Origin: Cupriavidus malaysiensis
GTDB taxonomy: Bacteria; Pseudomonadota; Gammaproteobacteria; Burkholderiales; Burkholderiaceae
Direction: 5' to 3'
Length of the DNA: 64,000 bases
Assembly (NCBI RefSeq): GCF_001854325.1
Contig: NZ_CP017754.1
Location: forward strand, 2,232,001-2,296,000
The position numbers and the translations under genes are program-made. Position 1 is the stretch's first letter, and every line of letters begins with the position of its first letter. Of the stretch, positions 30,540 through 40,384 are shown piece by piece. Under the pieces are notes generated by a model. That model was not told the origin of the DNA and did no database searches. It saw only the letters and a program-made list of their open reading frames with translations.

Positions 30540-31313
30540 ATGCAGCACATCAGTTCCACGCTAGGCGTACCCGATACCAGCTACGTGCCCCGGCATGTCG
30601 CCATCATCATGGATGGCAACGGCCGCTGGGCGACCCAGCGGCATCTGCCGCGTATCGCCGGCCACACGCGCGGCCTGGAAGCCGTCCGGGCCGTGGTGGA
30701 GGCGAGCGCCGCGCGTGGCGTCCAGTACCTGACGCTGTTCGCCTTCAGCTCCGAGAACTGGCGCCGTCCGGTCGAGGAGGTCTCGTTCCTGATGCGGCTG
30801 TTCATGTCCGCCTTGCGCCGCGAGGTGGTCAAGATGCACGCCAACAACATCCGGTTGAAGGTGGTGGGCGACCTGAGCCGCTTCAGCGCGCGTATCCAGC
30901 AGTTGATCCGCGATGCCGAGGCGCGCACGGCGGGCAACACCGGCCTGACCGTGACCATCGCCGCCAACTACGGCGGCCGCTGGGACCTGCTGCAGGCCAT
31001 GCGCAAGATGCTGGCGCGATCGCCGATGCTCGACGTGGATAAGATCGAAGAGGGGGAGTTGACGCCCCACCTGGCGATGGCCTACGCGCCGGAGCCGGAC
31101 TTGTTCATCCGTACCGGCGGCGAGCAGCGCATCAGTAACTTCCTGCTCTGGCAGCTCGCCTATTCCGAGCTGTATTTCACCGACGTCTTCTGGCCCGACT
31201 TCGACGCCGCGGAACTGGACAAGGCCTTTGCCTCGTACCGCCAGCGCGAGCGCCGCTTCGGACGTACCAGTGCGCAGGTGGTGGCACCTTCGGGTCTGTC
31301 CGGCACGGCCTGA
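30540..31313 (+). CDS. uppS: Undecaprenyl diphosphate synthase
   Basis: UppS extends farnesyl diphosphate with eight isoprene units in cis to make the C55 carrier lipid for peptidoglycan and O-antigen. The 257-residue product has the catalytic [13 protein letters not shown] (Asp near residue 26), the substrate-binding [24 protein letters not shown], and the C-terminal [20 protein letters not shown] Gln/His-rich start of 18 residues precedes the core. It leads directly into cdsA. Confidence 0.97.
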   Translation: MQHISSTLGVPDTSYVPRHVAIIMDGNGRWATQRHLPRIAGHTRGLEAVRAVVEASAARGVQYLTLFAFSSENWRRPVEEVSFLMRLFMSALRREVVKMHANNIRLKVVGDLSRFSARIQQLIRDAEARTAGNTGLTVTIAANYGGRWDLLQAMRKMLARSPMLDVDKIEEGELTPHLAMAYAPEPDLFIRTGGEQRISNFLLWQLAYSELYFTDVFWPDFDAAELDKAFASYRQRERRFGRTSAQVVAPSGLSGTA

Positions 31314-31371
31314 GGGCCGGGGACCGCCGCCGCGCATCGCACTGCAACCGCTCTTCGGGAACCCGCGGTAC

Positions 31372-32193
31372 ATGCTCATCACCCGTGTTATCACCGCGCT
31401 GTGCCTGCTGCTGGTGCTCCTGCCCATCCTGTTCCTGGCGCCGCCGGTCGCGCTGGCCGGCCTGGTGGCCGTGATCGTGCTGCTCGGCGGCTGGGAATTC
31501 GGCCGGCTGATCGGCTTGCCCGGCGCCTGGGCCTGGGGGTACGGCGCCGCCTGCCTGCTGGCGTTGCTCGGCTGGCAGGCGCTGTCGGATCCGGCACTGC
31601 TGGTACGCCTGCTGCAGGCGGCGGTGGTGTGCTGGGGCATCGCGCTGGTGCTGCTGGCGCGCGGCGTGCGGCGTGCCACGCCGGGCTTCACCGCGCTCGG
31701 CGCGTTGCTGGGCCTGGTGATGCTGCCCGCGTTCGGTCATGCCACCATGGTGCTGCGCCAGGCGGGCATCGGCGTGCTGCTGTCCGTGGCGGTGCTGGTG
31801 TGGGCCGCCGACATCGGTGCCTATTTCGTCGGCAAGGCCGTCGGCCGCCGCAAGCTGGCGCCGACCATCAGTCCCGGCAAATCCTGGGAAGGCGCGCTGG
31901 GTGGCTGGCTGCTGGCCTCGCTGATCTCTCTGTGGCTGGCTGCCAGCCACGTGCTGGCGCCGACCTGGTTCTCGCGCGGTGCCGATGCCATGGGCCTGCT
32001 GCCGGTGGCGCTGCTGGTGACGCTGCTGGTCGCAGCCAGCGTGATCGGCGACCTGTTCGAATCGCTGCTCAAGCGCCAGGTCGGCATGAAGGACAGCAGC
32101 GCGCTGCTGCCGGGCCACGGTGGCGTGCTCGATCGCATCGACGCCCTCCTGCCCGTCTTCCCGCTGGCCGCGCTGCTGGCGACCTTTTTCTAA
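31372..32193 (+). CDS. cdsA: Phosphatidate cytidylyltransferase
   Basis: CdsA makes CDP-diacylglycerol, the precursor of all membrane phospholipids. The 273-residue inner-membrane protein has about eight hydrophobic segments and ends with the family signature SLLKRQVGMKDSSALLPGHG, followed by GVLDRIDALL, carrying the metal-binding aspartates. The start at ATG 31372 gives a first membrane segment immediately (MLITRVITALCLLLVLLPIL). It lies between uppS and dxr, 12 bases before dxr. Confidence 0.96.
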   Translation: MLITRVITALCLLLVLLPILFLAPPVALAGLVAVIVLLGGWEFGRLIGLPGAWAWGYGAACLLALLGWQALSDPALLVRLLQAAVVCWGIALVLLARGVRRATPGFTALGALLGLVMLPAFGHATMVLRQAGIGVLLSVAVLVWAADIGAYFVGKAVGRRKLAPTISPGKSWEGALGGWLLASLISLWLAASHVLAPTWFSRGADAMGLLPVALLVTLLVAASVIGDLFESLLKRQVGMKDSSALLPGHGGVLDRIDALLPVFPLAALLATFF

Positions 32194-32205
32194 GTTCAAG
32201 CTGAT

Positions 32206-33381
32206 ATGCATCGCGTTACCATTCTCGGAGCCACCGGCTCGATCGGCGAGAGCACGCTGGACGTGGTCAGGCGCCACCCCGGCCGCTATTCGGTCCATGC
32301 CCTGTCTGCGCACCGCCAGGTGGACAAGCTGGCGGCCCAGTGCCTGGAATTCCGCCCCGAGCGCGCCGTGATGGGCTCGGCCGAGGCCGCGCGCGAACTG
32401 GAGGGCCGGCTGCGCGCAGCCGGCCTGAAGACCGTGGTGGAGTGGGGCGAGTCGGCGCTGGAATCGATCGCTGCCGACGGCCCGACCGATGCCGTGATGG
32501 CGGCCATCGTCGGTGCGGCCGGGCTGCGGCCGTCGCTGGCGGCGGCGCGCGCCGGCAAGCGCGTGCTGCTGGCCAACAAGGAGGCGCTGGTGATGTCCGG
32601 CGCGATCTTCATGGACGCGGTGCGCGAGCACCGCGCGACCCTGCTGCCGATCGACAGCGAGCACAACGCCATCTTCCAGTGCCTGCCCGCCGACGATCCG
32701 CGCTGCCAGGGCGGCGTGTCCAGGGTGCTGCTGACCGCCTCGGGCGGGCCCTTCCGCACGCGCGATCCGCATACCCTGCACGATGTCACGCCGGACCAGG
32801 CCTGCGCCCATCCGAACTGGTCGATGGGCCGCAAGATCTCCGTCGACTCGGCCACCATGATGAACAAGGGGCTGGAGGTGATCGAGGCGCACTGGCTGTT
32901 CGGCGCTCCCGCCGACCGGATCGAGGTGCTGATTCATCCGCAGAGCATCGTGCATTCGATGGTGGCCTATACGGACGGCTCGGTGCTGGCCCAGCTCGGC
33001 AACCCCGATATGCGTACGCCGATCGCCTATGGCCTGGCCTACCCGGAGCGGATCGATTCCGGGGTGGCACCGCTCGACCTGGTCAAGGCGGGCAGCCTGG
33101 TGTTCGAGCACCCTGATTTCGAGCGCTTTCCCTGTCTGGCGCTGGCCTTCGACGCCCTGCGCGCGGAAGGCGTGGCGCCGGCGGTGCTGAACGCCGCCAA
33201 CGAGGTGGCCGTCGAGGCGTTCCTGCAGGGCGCGATCCGTTTCACGGACATCGCCCATGTCGTGGCGCGCGTGCTGGAGCTTCCGGCCGAGGGCGACGCC
33301 GCCTCGCTGGAGGGTGTGCTGGCGGCCGACGCCGGCGCGCGCCGCCAGGCGCACAAGCTGCTGGGCGCGCAGCCCGCCTGA
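32206..33381 (+). CDS. dxr: 1-deoxy-D-xylulose 5-phosphate reductoisomerase
   Basis: Dxr (IspC) catalyses the committed step of the non-mevalonate isoprenoid pathway, using NADPH, and is the fosmidomycin target. The N-terminus [20 protein letters not shown] is the NADPH site. Further signatures are [25 protein letters not shown] (metal/substrate binding) and the flexible-loop region [20 protein letters not shown]. The 391-residue length is normal. Its products feed UppS in the same cluster. Confidence 0.97.
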   Translation: MHRVTILGATGSIGESTLDVVRRHPGRYSVHALSAHRQVDKLAAQCLEFRPERAVMGSAEAARELEGRLRAAGLKTVVEWGESALESIAADGPTDAVMAAIVGAAGLRPSLAAARAGKRVLLANKEALVMSGAIFMDAVREHRATLLPIDSEHNAIFQCLPADDPRCQGGVSRVLLTASGGPFRTRDPHTLHDVTPDQACAHPNWSMGRKISVDSATMMNKGLEVIEAHWLFGAPADRIEVLIHPQSIVHSMVAYTDGSVLAQLGNPDMRTPIAYGLAYPERIDSGVAPLDLVKAGSLVFEHPDFERFPCLALAFDALRAEGVAPAVLNAANEVAVEAFLQGAIRFTDIAHVVARVLELPAEGDAASLEGVLAADAGARRQAHKLLGAQPA

Positions 33382-33475
33382 TGCGCGGGTGCGCAGCTGG
33401 CTTCTGCCACAATAGCGATGACGACGCCGTGCCGGCGGTGCCCGCCAAGCGCAACCCTGTGACGAGCCGCAGCCC

Positions 33476-34855
33476 ATGCAGACCCTGATCGCTTTCCTTG
33501 TCGCCCTGTGCGTGCTGATCTTCGTGCACGAGATGGGGCATTACCTCGCCGCCCGTGCCTGCGGGGTCAAGGTGCTGCGTTTTTCGATCGGCTTCGGCCG
33601 GCCGCTGCTGCGCCGGGTTTCCAAGGGGCGCGACCGCACCGAGTGGACACTGGCGGCAATCCCGCTGGGCGGCTACGTCAAGATGCTCGACGAGCGCGAG
33701 CTGGAGCCCGGTGAGGCGGCGACCGTCGATCCCGCCGAGCTGCCGCGCGCTTTCAACCGCCAGCCGGTCGGCAAGCGCTTCGTCATCGTGGCGGCCGGGC
33801 CGATCGCCAATTTCCTGCTGGCCATCCTGCTGTATTTCCTGTTGTTCGCCGGTGGCATGCGCGAGGCGGCGCCGCTGCTGGCCGCACCGGCGCCCGGCAG
33901 CGTGGCCGCCCAGGCCGGCCTGCGCGCCGGCGACCGCGTGCTGTCGCTGAGCGCGAACGGCAGCACGGAAGCGGTGCGTTCCTGGGGCGACCTGCGCATG
34001 GCGGTGTTCGCCGAGGGCTTCGGCGGCGCGCGCGCGGTGCTGCGCGTGCGCGGCACCGACGGCGCGGAGCGGGACGCGGTGCTGCCGAAGCTGCCCGATA
34101 CCGGACGCGACCCTGAACAGGATCCGCTGGCCTTGCTCGGCCTCGCCCTGCAGGGCGGTCCGATCACCATCAGCGAGGTGCTGCCGGATTCCGCGGCCCG
34201 GCGCGCCGGCCTGCGCGCCGGCGACCAGGTGGTTGCCCTGCAGGGGCAGGCGCTGACCCAGGCCGGCGAGCTGATCCGCGCGGTACGCGCGCGGCCCGGC
34301 CAGGCGGTGACGCTGGGCATCGTGCGTGACGGGCAGCGGCAGGAAGTCGCGGTGACCCTCGACACGGCGCCGGCCACCGGCAGTGCGGCGGCTTCCGGCA
34401 AGCTCGGCGCTGCCCTCAGCCAGGCGGTGGAAATGGAGACGGTACGCTACCGGCCGGACCAGGCGCTGCTGCGCGCCGCCGGCCAGGTCTGGTCGACCAG
34501 CACGCTGTCGCTGAAGCTGCTGGCCAAGATGCTGGTCGGCCAGGCCTCGCTGCAGAACCTGAGCGGGCCTCTGACCGTGGCGGACTACGCAGGGCGTGCC
34601 GCGAGCCTGGGCTGGCAGCCCTTCGTGGGCTTTCTGGCGCTGGTCAGCGTCAGCCTCGGTGTGTTGAATTTGTTACCTATTCCGGTACTGGATGGGGGTC
34701 ATTTGCTGTATTATTGCGTGGAATTTTTGACCGGCAGGCCAGTACCAGACCATTGGCAGGCAATGCTACAGAGGGTCGGCATCGCCTGCATTCTGCTCCT
34801 GACATCGCTCGCCCTGTTCAATGACGTCAGCCGGCTGCTGTTCGGGCGCGGCTAG
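33476..34855 (+). CDS. rseP: RIP metalloprotease RseP
   Basis: RseP is the site-2 protease that cuts anti-sigma factors (RseA in the sigma-E response) and remnant signal peptides inside the membrane. The zinc site HEMGH lies at residues 18-22 in the first membrane segment. Two PDZ domains follow (about 135-215 and 220-300). The third zinc ligand is in the segment NLLPIPVLDGGHLLYY near residue 400. The 459-residue length matches the family. It is encoded just before bamA, as in E. coli, linking envelope-stress sensing to outer-membrane assembly. Confidence 0.97.
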   Translation: MQTLIAFLVALCVLIFVHEMGHYLAARACGVKVLRFSIGFGRPLLRRVSKGRDRTEWTLAAIPLGGYVKMLDERELEPGEAATVDPAELPRAFNRQPVGKRFVIVAAGPIANFLLAILLYFLLFAGGMREAAPLLAAPAPGSVAAQAGLRAGDRVLSLSANGSTEAVRSWGDLRMAVFAEGFGGARAVLRVRGTDGAERDAVLPKLPDTGRDPEQDPLALLGLALQGGPITISEVLPDSAARRAGLRAGDQVVALQGQALTQAGELIRAVRARPGQAVTLGIVRDGQRQEVAVTLDTAPATGSAAASGKLGAALSQAVEMETVRYRPDQALLRAAGQVWSTSTLSLKLLAKMLVGQASLQNLSGPLTVADYAGRAASLGWQPFVGFLALVSVSLGVLNLLPIPVLDGGHLLYYCVEFLTGRPVPDHWQAMLQRVGIACILLLTSLALFNDVSRLLFGRG

Positions 34856-34944
34856 AACAAGAGGCGGGCGGCGCAGCCGTCGCCGACGATGTCAGGCATA
34901 CCGATGCCCAGGCGCAGCCCGGGGGCATCGGAGTCCAATCCTGC

Positions 34945-37278
34945 ATGGAACCAAAGAGGGGATCAAGATTGATCAGACATAAGCGCATCTCGCTGAGCGT
35001 TCTGGCTAGCGCCATGATTGCCGCCTGGACGCCAGCGGGTTGGGCCGCGGAGCCCTTTGTCGTCAAGGACATCCGTGTCGAAGGGCTGCAGCGGGTCGAG
35101 CCGGGCACCGTGTTCGGCTACCTGCCGGTCCGGGTCGGCGAGACCTTCACCGACGAGAAGGGCGCCGACGCGATCCGCGCGCTCTACAATACCGGCTTCT
35201 TCAAGGACGTGCAGATCCGATCCGAGGAAGGCGTGCTGGTGGTCCGCGTCGAGGAGCGGCCGGCCATTTCCCAGCTCGAGTTCGTCGGCATCAAGGAATT
35301 CGACAAGGACACCCTGCGCCGCTCGCTGCGCGCCGTGGGCGTGGCCGAAGCGCGCTACTACGACAAGGCGCTGATCGACAAGGCCGAGCAGGAACTGAAG
35401 CGCCAGTACGTCTCGCGCGGCTACTATGCCGCCGACGTGCAGACCACGGTGACGCCGGTCGATCGCAACCGCGTGTCGGTGGTGTTCAACGTCGACGAAG
35501 GTCCGGTGGCCAAGATCCGCCAGATCAATATCGTCGGCAACAAGGCCTTCAAGGAAAGCACGCTGCGCGACGAGATGCAGCTGTCGACGCCGAACTGGCT
35601 GTCCTGGTACACCAAGAACGACCTCTATTCGAAGCAGAAGCTGACGGCCGACCTGGAGGCGCTGCGCTCGTTCTACCTGAACCGCGGCTACCTGGAGTTC
35701 GCCATCGAGTCGACCCAGGTGTCGATCACGCCGGACAAGAAGGACATCTTCCTGACGCTGAACATCAAGGAAGGCGAGCAGTACAAGGTGTCGGACATCC
35801 GCCTGGCCGGCGAGATGCTGGGCAAGCAGGACGAGATGGAGAAGCTGCTGAAGCTTCACAAGGGTGAAGTCTTCTCGTCGGAGAAGCTGACGCAGAGCAC
35901 CAAGGCCATCACCGACCTGCTGGGTACCTACGGCTACGCCTTCACCACCATCAATCCGCAGCCTCAGATCGATCGCGAGAAGCGCGAGGTGGCGCTGACC
36001 CTGATGGTCGATCCGGGCCGCCGCGTCTATGTGCGCCGCGTCAACGTGATCGGCAACAGCAAGACGCGTGACGAGGTGGTGCGCCGCGAGATGCGCCAGA
36101 TGGAGAGCTCGTGGTTCGACAGCGAGAAGCTGACGCAATCGCAGGCCCGCATCAACCGCACCGGCTATTTCACCGACACCAACATCACCACCGAGGACGT
36201 GCCGGGCGCGCCCGACCAGGTCGACGTCAACGTCAACGTGACCGAGAAGCCGACCGGCCAGATCAGCCTCGGCCTGGGCTTCTCGTCGACCGACAAGCTG
36301 GTGCTGCAGGCCGGCCTGCGGCAGGACAACGTGTTCGGTTCGGGCACCAGCCTGGGCCTGGACATGAACACCGCCAAGTCCTTCCGCACGATCTCGCTGA
36401 CGCAGTACGACCCGTACTTCACGGTGGATGGCATCAGCCGCACGACCGACGTCTACTACCGTACCGCACGACCGCTGTACTACACCGGTGACTCGGACTA
36501 CAAGATCGTCACCATGGGCGGCAGCTTCAAGTTCGGCGTGCCGTTCTCCGAGGTCGACACGGTGTTCTTCGGGGTGGGCTTCGAGCGAACCCAGGTCTAC
36601 ACCGATGTCAATACGCCCAGCCAGTACGTGACCTGGCTGAACAAGATCGGCAAGGGTAGCGGCGATCCGATCAACAATATCCCGTTCACCATCGGCTGGG
36701 CGCGCGACCGCCGTGACAGCGCGCTGGTACCGACCAAGGGCCCCTACACCCAGGCCAACCTGGAAGTCGGCCTGCCGGGCGGCGATACGCAGTACTACCG
36801 CGCCAGCGTGCAGCAGCAGTACTTCTACCCGATCTCGAAGTCGTTCACGCTGGCGTTGAACGGCGAGGTCGCCTACGGCCACGGCTACGGCAACACGCCG
36901 TTCCCGGTGTTCAAGTACTTCTACGCCGGCGGTATCGGCTCGGTGCGCGGCTACCAGACCAGCACGCTGGGTCCGAAGGACCAGAACGGCAACCCGGTGG
37001 GCGGCGCCTCCAAGATGATCGGCAACGCCGAATTCATCTTCCCGCTGCCCGGTTCGGGCGTGGATCGCACGCTGCGCCTGTTCACGTTCTTCGACTTCGG
37101 CAACGTCTACCAGGAAGGCGCGCCGCTGAACTTCGGCCAGCTCAAGTACTCGACCGGCTTCGGCATGTCTTGGCTGTCGCCGATCGGCCCGCTGAAGATC
37201 AGCATGGGCTTCCCGCTGCGCCTGGCACCGGAAGACAGGACCCAACGCTTCCAATTCCAGATGGGTACGGCATTCTGA
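34945..37278 (+). CDS. bamA: Outer membrane protein assembly factor BamA
   Basis: BamA inserts beta-barrel proteins into the outer membrane. After a signal peptide (hydrophobic core SVLASAMIAAWTPAGWA, cleavage about AWA/AEPF) come five POTRA domains (first: FVVKDIRVEGLQRVEPGTVF, last ending near residue 430) and a 16-strand barrel. The barrel has the conserved loop-6 motif GSVRGYQTS and a terminal aromatic residue (QMGTAF). The ATG at 34945 gives a 15-residue basic n-region. A TTG at 34969 has a better ribosome binding site (GAGGGG, 7 bases upstream), would start MIRHKRISLSV, and may be the real start. The product is 777 or 769 residues. Confidence 0.97.
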   Translation: MEPKRGSRLIRHKRISLSVLASAMIAAWTPAGWAAEPFVVKDIRVEGLQRVEPGTVFGYLPVRVGETFTDEKGADAIRALYNTGFFKDVQIRSEEGVLVVRVEERPAISQLEFVGIKEFDKDTLRRSLRAVGVAEARYYDKALIDKAEQELKRQYVSRGYYAADVQTTVTPVDRNRVSVVFNVDEGPVAKIRQINIVGNKAFKESTLRDEMQLSTPNWLSWYTKNDLYSKQKLTADLEALRSFYLNRGYLEFAIESTQVSITPDKKDIFLTLNIKEGEQYKVSDIRLAGEMLGKQDEMEKLLKLHKGEVFSSEKLTQSTKAITDLLGTYGYAFTTINPQPQIDREKREVALTLMVDPGRRVYVRRVNVIGNSKTRDEVVRREMRQMESSWFDSEKLTQSQARINRTGYFTDTNITTEDVPGAPDQVDVNVNVTEKPTGQISLGLGFSSTDKLVLQAGLRQDNVFGSGTSLGLDMNTAKSFRTISLTQYDPYFTVDGISRTTDVYYRTARPLYYTGDSDYKIVTMGGSFKFGVPFSEVDTVFFGVGFERTQVYTDVNTPSQYVTWLNKIGKGSGDPINNIPFTIGWARDRRDSALVPTKGPYTQANLEVGLPGGDTQYYRASVQQQYFYPISKSFTLALNGEVAYGHGYGNTPFPVFKYFYAGGIGSVRGYQTSTLGPKDQNGNPVGGASKMIGNAEFIFPLPGSGVDRTLRLFTFFDFGNVYQEGAPLNFGQLKYSTGFGMSWLSPIGPLKISMGFPLRLAPEDRTQRFQFQMGTAF

Positions 37279-37292
37279 GTACGGCATTCTGA
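37265..37292. repeat. Perfect 14-base tandem duplication across the bamA stop
   Basis: GTACGGCATTCTGA occurs twice in direct succession (37265-37278 and 37279-37292). The first copy encodes the last residues and stop of bamA. The second adds an out-of-place copy before skp. It looks like a simple slippage duplication. Confidence 0.9.
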
Positions 37293-37309
37293 AGAAGGGA
37301 TACAGTTAT

Positions 37310-37855
37310 ATGAAAACCACTTCCCCATTGATCAAATCCCTGGGCGCGCTGGCACTGGCCGCCGCTGCCGTCGCCGCAGCACCCGCCTTCGCCCAGGAGG
37401 CGCGCATCGCCGCCGTGAACTCCGAGCGCATCCTGCGTGATTCGCAGCCTGCCAAGCAGGCGCAGGTCAAGCTGGAGCAGGAGTTCTCCAAGCGTGACCG
37501 CGAGTTGCAGGACATGGCCCAGAAGATCAAGACCATGGCCGACAAGCTCGACAAGGACACGGCCGTGCTGGCCGATACCGACCGTCAGCGCCGTCAGCGC
37601 GAGGTGGCCGATCTCGACCGTGAGTTCCAGCGCAAGCAGCGCGAGTTCCGCGAGGACCTGAACCAGCGCCGCAACGAAGAGCTGGCCCAGGTGCTGGAGC
37701 GCGCCAACCGCGTGATCCGCCAGCTGGCCGAGCAGCGCAAGTACGACCTGATCGTGCAGGAAGCGGTCTACGTCAACCCGCGCATCGACATCACCGACGA
37801 CGTGATGAAGGCCCTGAACGCAGGCGGTGCCGCCACGGCCCCGGCCGGTAAGTAA
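37310..37855 (+). CDS. skp: OmpH/Skp family periplasmic chaperone
   Basis: Skp holds unfolded outer-membrane proteins on their way to BamA. The 181-residue protein has a signal peptide (ALALAAAAVAAAPAFA, cleavage before QEARIA) and the conserved start of the mature protein IAAVNSERILRDSQPAKQAQ. Long Lys/Arg/Glu/Gln-rich helices (about 50-140) form the tentacles. The C-terminal RKYDLIVQEAVYVNPRIDIT closes the body domain. The position immediately after bamA and before lpxD is the standard order. Confidence 0.95.
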   Translation: MKTTSPLIKSLGALALAAAAVAAAPAFAQEARIAAVNSERILRDSQPAKQAQVKLEQEFSKRDRELQDMAQKIKTMADKLDKDTAVLADTDRQRRQREVADLDREFQRKQREFREDLNQRRNEELAQVLERANRVIRQLAEQRKYDLIVQEAVYVNPRIDITDDVMKALNAGGAATAPAGK

Positions 37856-37896
37856 GGCGCTCGCGCCTGCTGTTTTTCCCTCCTGGAAGTACTGCC

Positions 37897-39006
37897 ATGA
37901 AGACGCCCACACTGGGTCAGCTCGCCACCGAAAACGGCGCGCAGGTTGTGGGTGATCCCGACCTCGCCGTGCGCGGCCTCGCGCCGCTCGACCAGGCGGG
38001 GCCGGACCAGCTCTCCTTCCTTTCCAATCCGCTTTACCTCGCGCAGGCGGCCTCCAGCACCGCCGCGGCGGTGATCGTGTCGCCGGCCGACCTGGAGCGC
38101 CTGCGCGCCGAGGGCCACGCCGAGGGCCGCCACTGGATCGTGGCGCGCAACCCTTACGTCGTGTTCGCCCGCATCGCGCAGCGCTTCGACCGCGAGGCCA
38201 ATGCCGACCTGCGTACCGGTATCGACGCGCGCGCCAGCGTGGCAGCGGATGCGGTGGTGCCGGCGTCCTGTTTCATCGGCCCGAATGTGGTGATCGAGAG
38301 CGGGGCCAGGCTGGGCGAGCGCGTGCGCATCCTGGCCAACAGCTTCGTCGGTGCCGGTGCGCAGGTGGGCGACGACACGCTGGTCTACGCCAATGTATCG
38401 ATCTACCACCGCTGCGTGGTGGGTGCCCGCTGCATCCTGCACAGCGGCGTGGTGATCGGTGCGGACGGCTTCGGTTTCGCGCCGGACATCGGCCCCGCTG
38501 GCGTGGAGTACGTCAAGATCCCGCAGACGGGCAGGGCGGTGCTGGGCAATGACGTCGAGGTCGGCGCCAATACCGCCATCGATCGCGGTGCCATGGCGGA
38601 CACCGTGATCGAGGACGGCTGCAAGCTGGACAACCAGGTGCAGATCGCGCACAACGTGCGTGTCGGCGCCCATACCGTGATCGCGGGCTGCGCCGCCATT
38701 GCCGGCAGCACGCACGTGGGCCGCTTCTGCGTGATCGGCGGCTCGGCCAATTTCGCCGGACACCTGAATATCGCCGATCGCACCACGGTATCGGGCGGCA
38801 CCTCCATCACCAAATCCATTACGAAACCCGGCGGGCACTACACCAGCGTCTTCCCCTTCCTGCCGCACGGCGAATGGGAAAAGAACGCCGCCATCGTGCG
38901 CGGGCTCTCCAAGCTGCGTGAGCGCGTCATGCAGATCGAGAAGCGCTTGCGCGGCGAGGGCGCCGGAAACCGCAACACCCAAGAAATCGAAGGGAAATCA
39001 TCATGA
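37897..39006 (+). CDS. lpxD: UDP-3-O-acylglucosamine N-acyltransferase LpxD
   Basis: LpxD adds the second acyl chain in lipid A synthesis, from acyl-ACP. The 369-residue protein has the N-terminal uridine-binding domain ([13 protein letters not shown], about 40-55) and a left-handed beta-helix of hexapeptide repeats (about 105-310). It carries the catalytic His region [17 protein letters not shown] near residue 250 and a C-terminal helix. Its stop overlaps the fabZ start by 4 bases (ATGA). Confidence 0.97.
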   Translation: MKTPTLGQLATENGAQVVGDPDLAVRGLAPLDQAGPDQLSFLSNPLYLAQAASSTAAAVIVSPADLERLRAEGHAEGRHWIVARNPYVVFARIAQRFDREANADLRTGIDARASVAADAVVPASCFIGPNVVIESGARLGERVRILANSFVGAGAQVGDDTLVYANVSIYHRCVVGARCILHSGVVIGADGFGFAPDIGPAGVEYVKIPQTGRAVLGNDVEVGANTAIDRGAMADTVIEDGCKLDNQVQIAHNVRVGAHTVIAGCAAIAGSTHVGRFCVIGGSANFAGHLNIADRTTVSGGTSITKSITKPGGHYTSVFPFLPHGEWEKNAAIVRGLSKLRERVMQIEKRLRGEGAGNRNTQEIEGKSS

Positions 39007-39455
39007 CCGCAGCCGACATCGACATCCGCAAGATCCTCAAGCTGCTGCCGCATCGCTATCCCATCCTGCTGGTGGACCGGGTACTCGAGTTCGAGCCGGG
39101 CAAGCGCATCAAGACGCTGAAGAACGTCACCATCAACGAGCCCTACTTCATGGGGCATTTCCCCGAGCAGCCGGTGATGCCCGGCGTGCTCATCCTCGAG
39201 GCGCTGGCGCAGTCGGCCGGCCTGCTGACGTTCGGCGCGGAACTCGAACGCAAGGAAGGCGCGCTGTACTACTTCGTCGGCATCGACGGCGCTCGCTTCA
39301 AGCAGGTCGTCTATCCGGGCGACCAGCTCCACCTGAACGTGACCGTCGAGCGCTACATCCGCGGTATCTGGAAGTTCAAGGCTTTTGCCACCGTCGACGA
39401 GAAGGTCGCGTGCGAGGCCGAACTGATGTGTACCGTCAAGCAGGCCGAGGCCTGA
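39003..39455 (+). CDS. fabZ: 3-hydroxyacyl-ACP dehydratase FabZ
   Basis: FabZ dehydrates 3-hydroxyacyl-ACP in fatty acid elongation and so competes with LpxA/LpxD for the same substrate. The 150-residue hot-dog protein has [19 protein letters not shown] and the active-site segment [20 protein letters not shown], with the catalytic His and Glu (about residues 60 and 74). Encoding it between lpxD and lpxA is typical and keeps the two pathways in balance. Confidence 0.97.
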   Translation: MTAADIDIRKILKLLPHRYPILLVDRVLEFEPGKRIKTLKNVTINEPYFMGHFPEQPVMPGVLILEALAQSAGLLTFGAELERKEGALYYFVGIDGARFKQVVYPGDQLHLNVTVERYIRGIWKFKAFATVDEKVACEAELMCTVKQAEA

Positions 39456-39534
39456 TGGGCAGGGGTGCCGCCGCGCTCTGTAGCGCCGGCGGACCCTGCA
39501 TGAATGCGCTTTATCAGACCATAGGACAGGACGC

Positions 39535-40338
39535 ATGACGCAAATCCACCCCACCGCACTGGTCGATCCGAAGGCCGAACTGGCGGACGACGTGAGCGTC
39601 GGGCCGTTCTCCATCGTCGGCCCCAACGTACGCGTCGGGCGCGGCACCCGCATCGGAGCCCATACCACCGTCGACGGTCACACCACCGTGGGCGCCGACA
39701 ACCGTATCGGGCCGTATGCTTCCGTCGGCGGCGCGCCGCAGGACATGAAGTACCGCGACGAGCCGACGCGCCTGGAGATCGGCGACCGCAACACCATCCG
39801 CGAGTTCACCACCATCCATACGGGGACCGTGCAGGACCAGGGCCTGACCAGCATCGGCAACGACAACTGGATCATGGCCTACGTGCACATCGCGCACGAC
39901 TGCCGCGTCGGCAACCATACGGTGTTCTCCAGCAATGCGCAGATCGCCGGCCACGTGCAGGTTGGCGACTGGGCCATCATCGGCGGCATGAGCGGCGTGC
40001 ACCAGTTCGTGCGCATCGGCGAGCATGCCATGCTGGGCGGAGCCTCGGCGCTGGTGCAGGACGTGCCGCCCTACGTGATCGCGGCCAGCGACAAGAACGG
40101 CAACAAGGCGGCGCCGCACGGCGTCAACGTTGAAGGACTGCGCCGGCGCGGCTTCGATGCCGCGCAGATCGCGGCGCTGCGCCAGGCCTACAAGCTGCTC
40201 TACAAGTCGGACCTGAGTTTCGACCAGGCTCGCGTGGAGATTGCCGATCTCGCCGCCCAGACCGATGCCGGCACGTCGCAGCCGCTGCACACCTTCCTTG
40301 CCTTCATCGCCGCCACGCAGCGCGGCATCGTGCGCTGA
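39535..40338 (+). CDS. lpxA: UDP-N-acetylglucosamine acyltransferase LpxA
   Basis: LpxA catalyses the first step of lipid A synthesis. The 267-residue trimeric beta-helix enzyme starts [20 protein letters not shown], has hexapeptide repeats to about residue 190, and the catalytic His in [18 protein letters not shown] (near 125). The [15 protein letters not shown] segment and the C-terminal helical domain ([20 protein letters not shown]) are typical. Start, length and neighbours are as expected. Confidence 0.97.
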   Translation: MTQIHPTALVDPKAELADDVSVGPFSIVGPNVRVGRGTRIGAHTTVDGHTTVGADNRIGPYASVGGAPQDMKYRDEPTRLEIGDRNTIREFTTIHTGTVQDQGLTSIGNDNWIMAYVHIAHDCRVGNHTVFSSNAQIAGHVQVGDWAIIGGMSGVHQFVRIGEHAMLGGASALVQDVPPYVIAASDKNGNKAAPHGVNVEGLRRRGFDAAQIAALRQAYKLLYKSDLSFDQARVEIADLAAQTDAGTSQPLHTFLAFIAATQRGIVR

Positions 40339-40384
40339 GGCGGCCGGGGTGACGGCCGTCGGCGCAAGGCAGGACGCCGGGCAG

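Noticed and set aside
34963..37287. A 774-codon open frame antisense to bamA
   Set aside because: BamA on the plus strand has every expected domain. The antisense product has no recognisable feature.
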